Notes under the pieces: model-generated
Databases searched by the model: none
What the model saw: the letters and a program-made list of their open reading frames with translations, nothing else
What the model was told of the DNA's origin: nothing
Source of the DNA: Magnetococcales bacterium DCbin4
GTDB lineage: Bacteria > Pseudomonadota > Magnetococcia > Magnetococcales > UBA8363
Direction of reading: 5' to 3'
Assembly (NCBI GenBank): GCA_002753735.1
Contig: PEAN01000039.1
Location: 1-36,008 of the forward strand
Length of the DNA: 36,008 nt
In this document: positions 35,974-36,008 of the stretch, piece after piece
Position numbering within the stretch: position 1 is the first letter of the stretch
Layout: each line of letters opens with the position of its first letter
Translations under genes and position numbers: made by a program

Positions 35974-36008
35974 GAAAGAAAAAAGGGGTCTGGGGGATTG
36001 CCCCCAGG
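35974..36008 (-). repeat. Inverted copy of the terminator-like repeat, downstream of rph (cut by window end)
   Basis: Read on the minus strand this is CCTGGGGGCAATCCCCCAGA followed by CCCC and a T-run then CTTTC, aligning with the element at 35083-35118 at most positions. CTGGGGG (35990-35996) and CCCCCAG (36001-36007) make a perfect 7-bp stem with a 4-nt loop. The T-run is on the minus strand, so it would end transcription coming from the right, or act as a simple hairpin after rph. It may continue past the window. Confidence 0.65.

Overview
The window looks like a chromosome segment of a Gram-negative proteobacterium with sulfur metabolism. The signs are an AsmA-family envelope protein, a DsrC/DsrM/DsrK redox unit, RNase PH, an HD-GYP phosphodiesterase and a very large FecR/RTX repeat protein. 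Giant RTX/FecR proteins, a kinase-FGE fusion and dispersed terminator-like GGGGGC/GCCCCC repeats remind me of Magnetococcales. That placement is inference from gene content and is not proven here. There are no rRNA, tRNA or CRISPR loci.

Region 1 (1-11910, + strand) is most of a type 2 BREX phage-defence operon in its usual order: pglX (5' end outside the window), pglY, pglZ, brxD, brxHI. The genes are packed with gaps of 3-6 nt or 4-nt overlaps, so they are probably translationally coupled. pglW would be expected upstream, outside the window. Most of the block is clearly richer in G+C than what follows. Two poorer patches stand out, one inside pglX and one at the 3' end of brxHI, where the operon meets resident genes. 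PglX methylates DNA; PglY, PglZ, BrxD and BrxHI are ATPase, phosphatase-fold, ATPase and helicase components of the exclusion machinery.

Region 2 (11904-18020) holds an HD-GYP cyclic-di-GMP phosphodiesterase (-), a transmembrane Ser/Thr kinase-like protein with PEGA and FGE/SUMF-type domains (-), and an AEC-family transporter (+). The kinase domain has Asn in place of both the DFG Asp and the alpha-C Glu. The FGE domain lacks the catalytic Cys pair. The protein is therefore best read as a sensor or scaffold of two enzyme folds that have probably lost activity.

Region 3 (18021-31394, - strand) holds a 3214-residue FecR/Ig-like/FG-GAP/RTX/beta-helix repeat protein, an AsmA-family protein and an NAD-dependent sugar epimerase. 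The giant gene carries three families of internal tandem DNA repeats (279 bp, about 213 bp and 582 bp periods), including a 356-bp exact duplication. It is probably a secreted or surface adhesin. The epimerase may supply surface polysaccharide.

Region 4 (31554-36008) has a thioredoxin-like [2Fe-2S] ferredoxin (-) divergent from a compact dsrC-dsrM-dsrK unit (+). That unit has a good sigma-70-like promoter, a stem-loop between dsrC and dsrM, and two consecutive terminators after dsrK, so it looks like a complete three-gene operon without dsrAB or dsrJOP. RNase PH (rph) follows. It is flanked by two copies of a related terminator-like repeat in opposite orientation.
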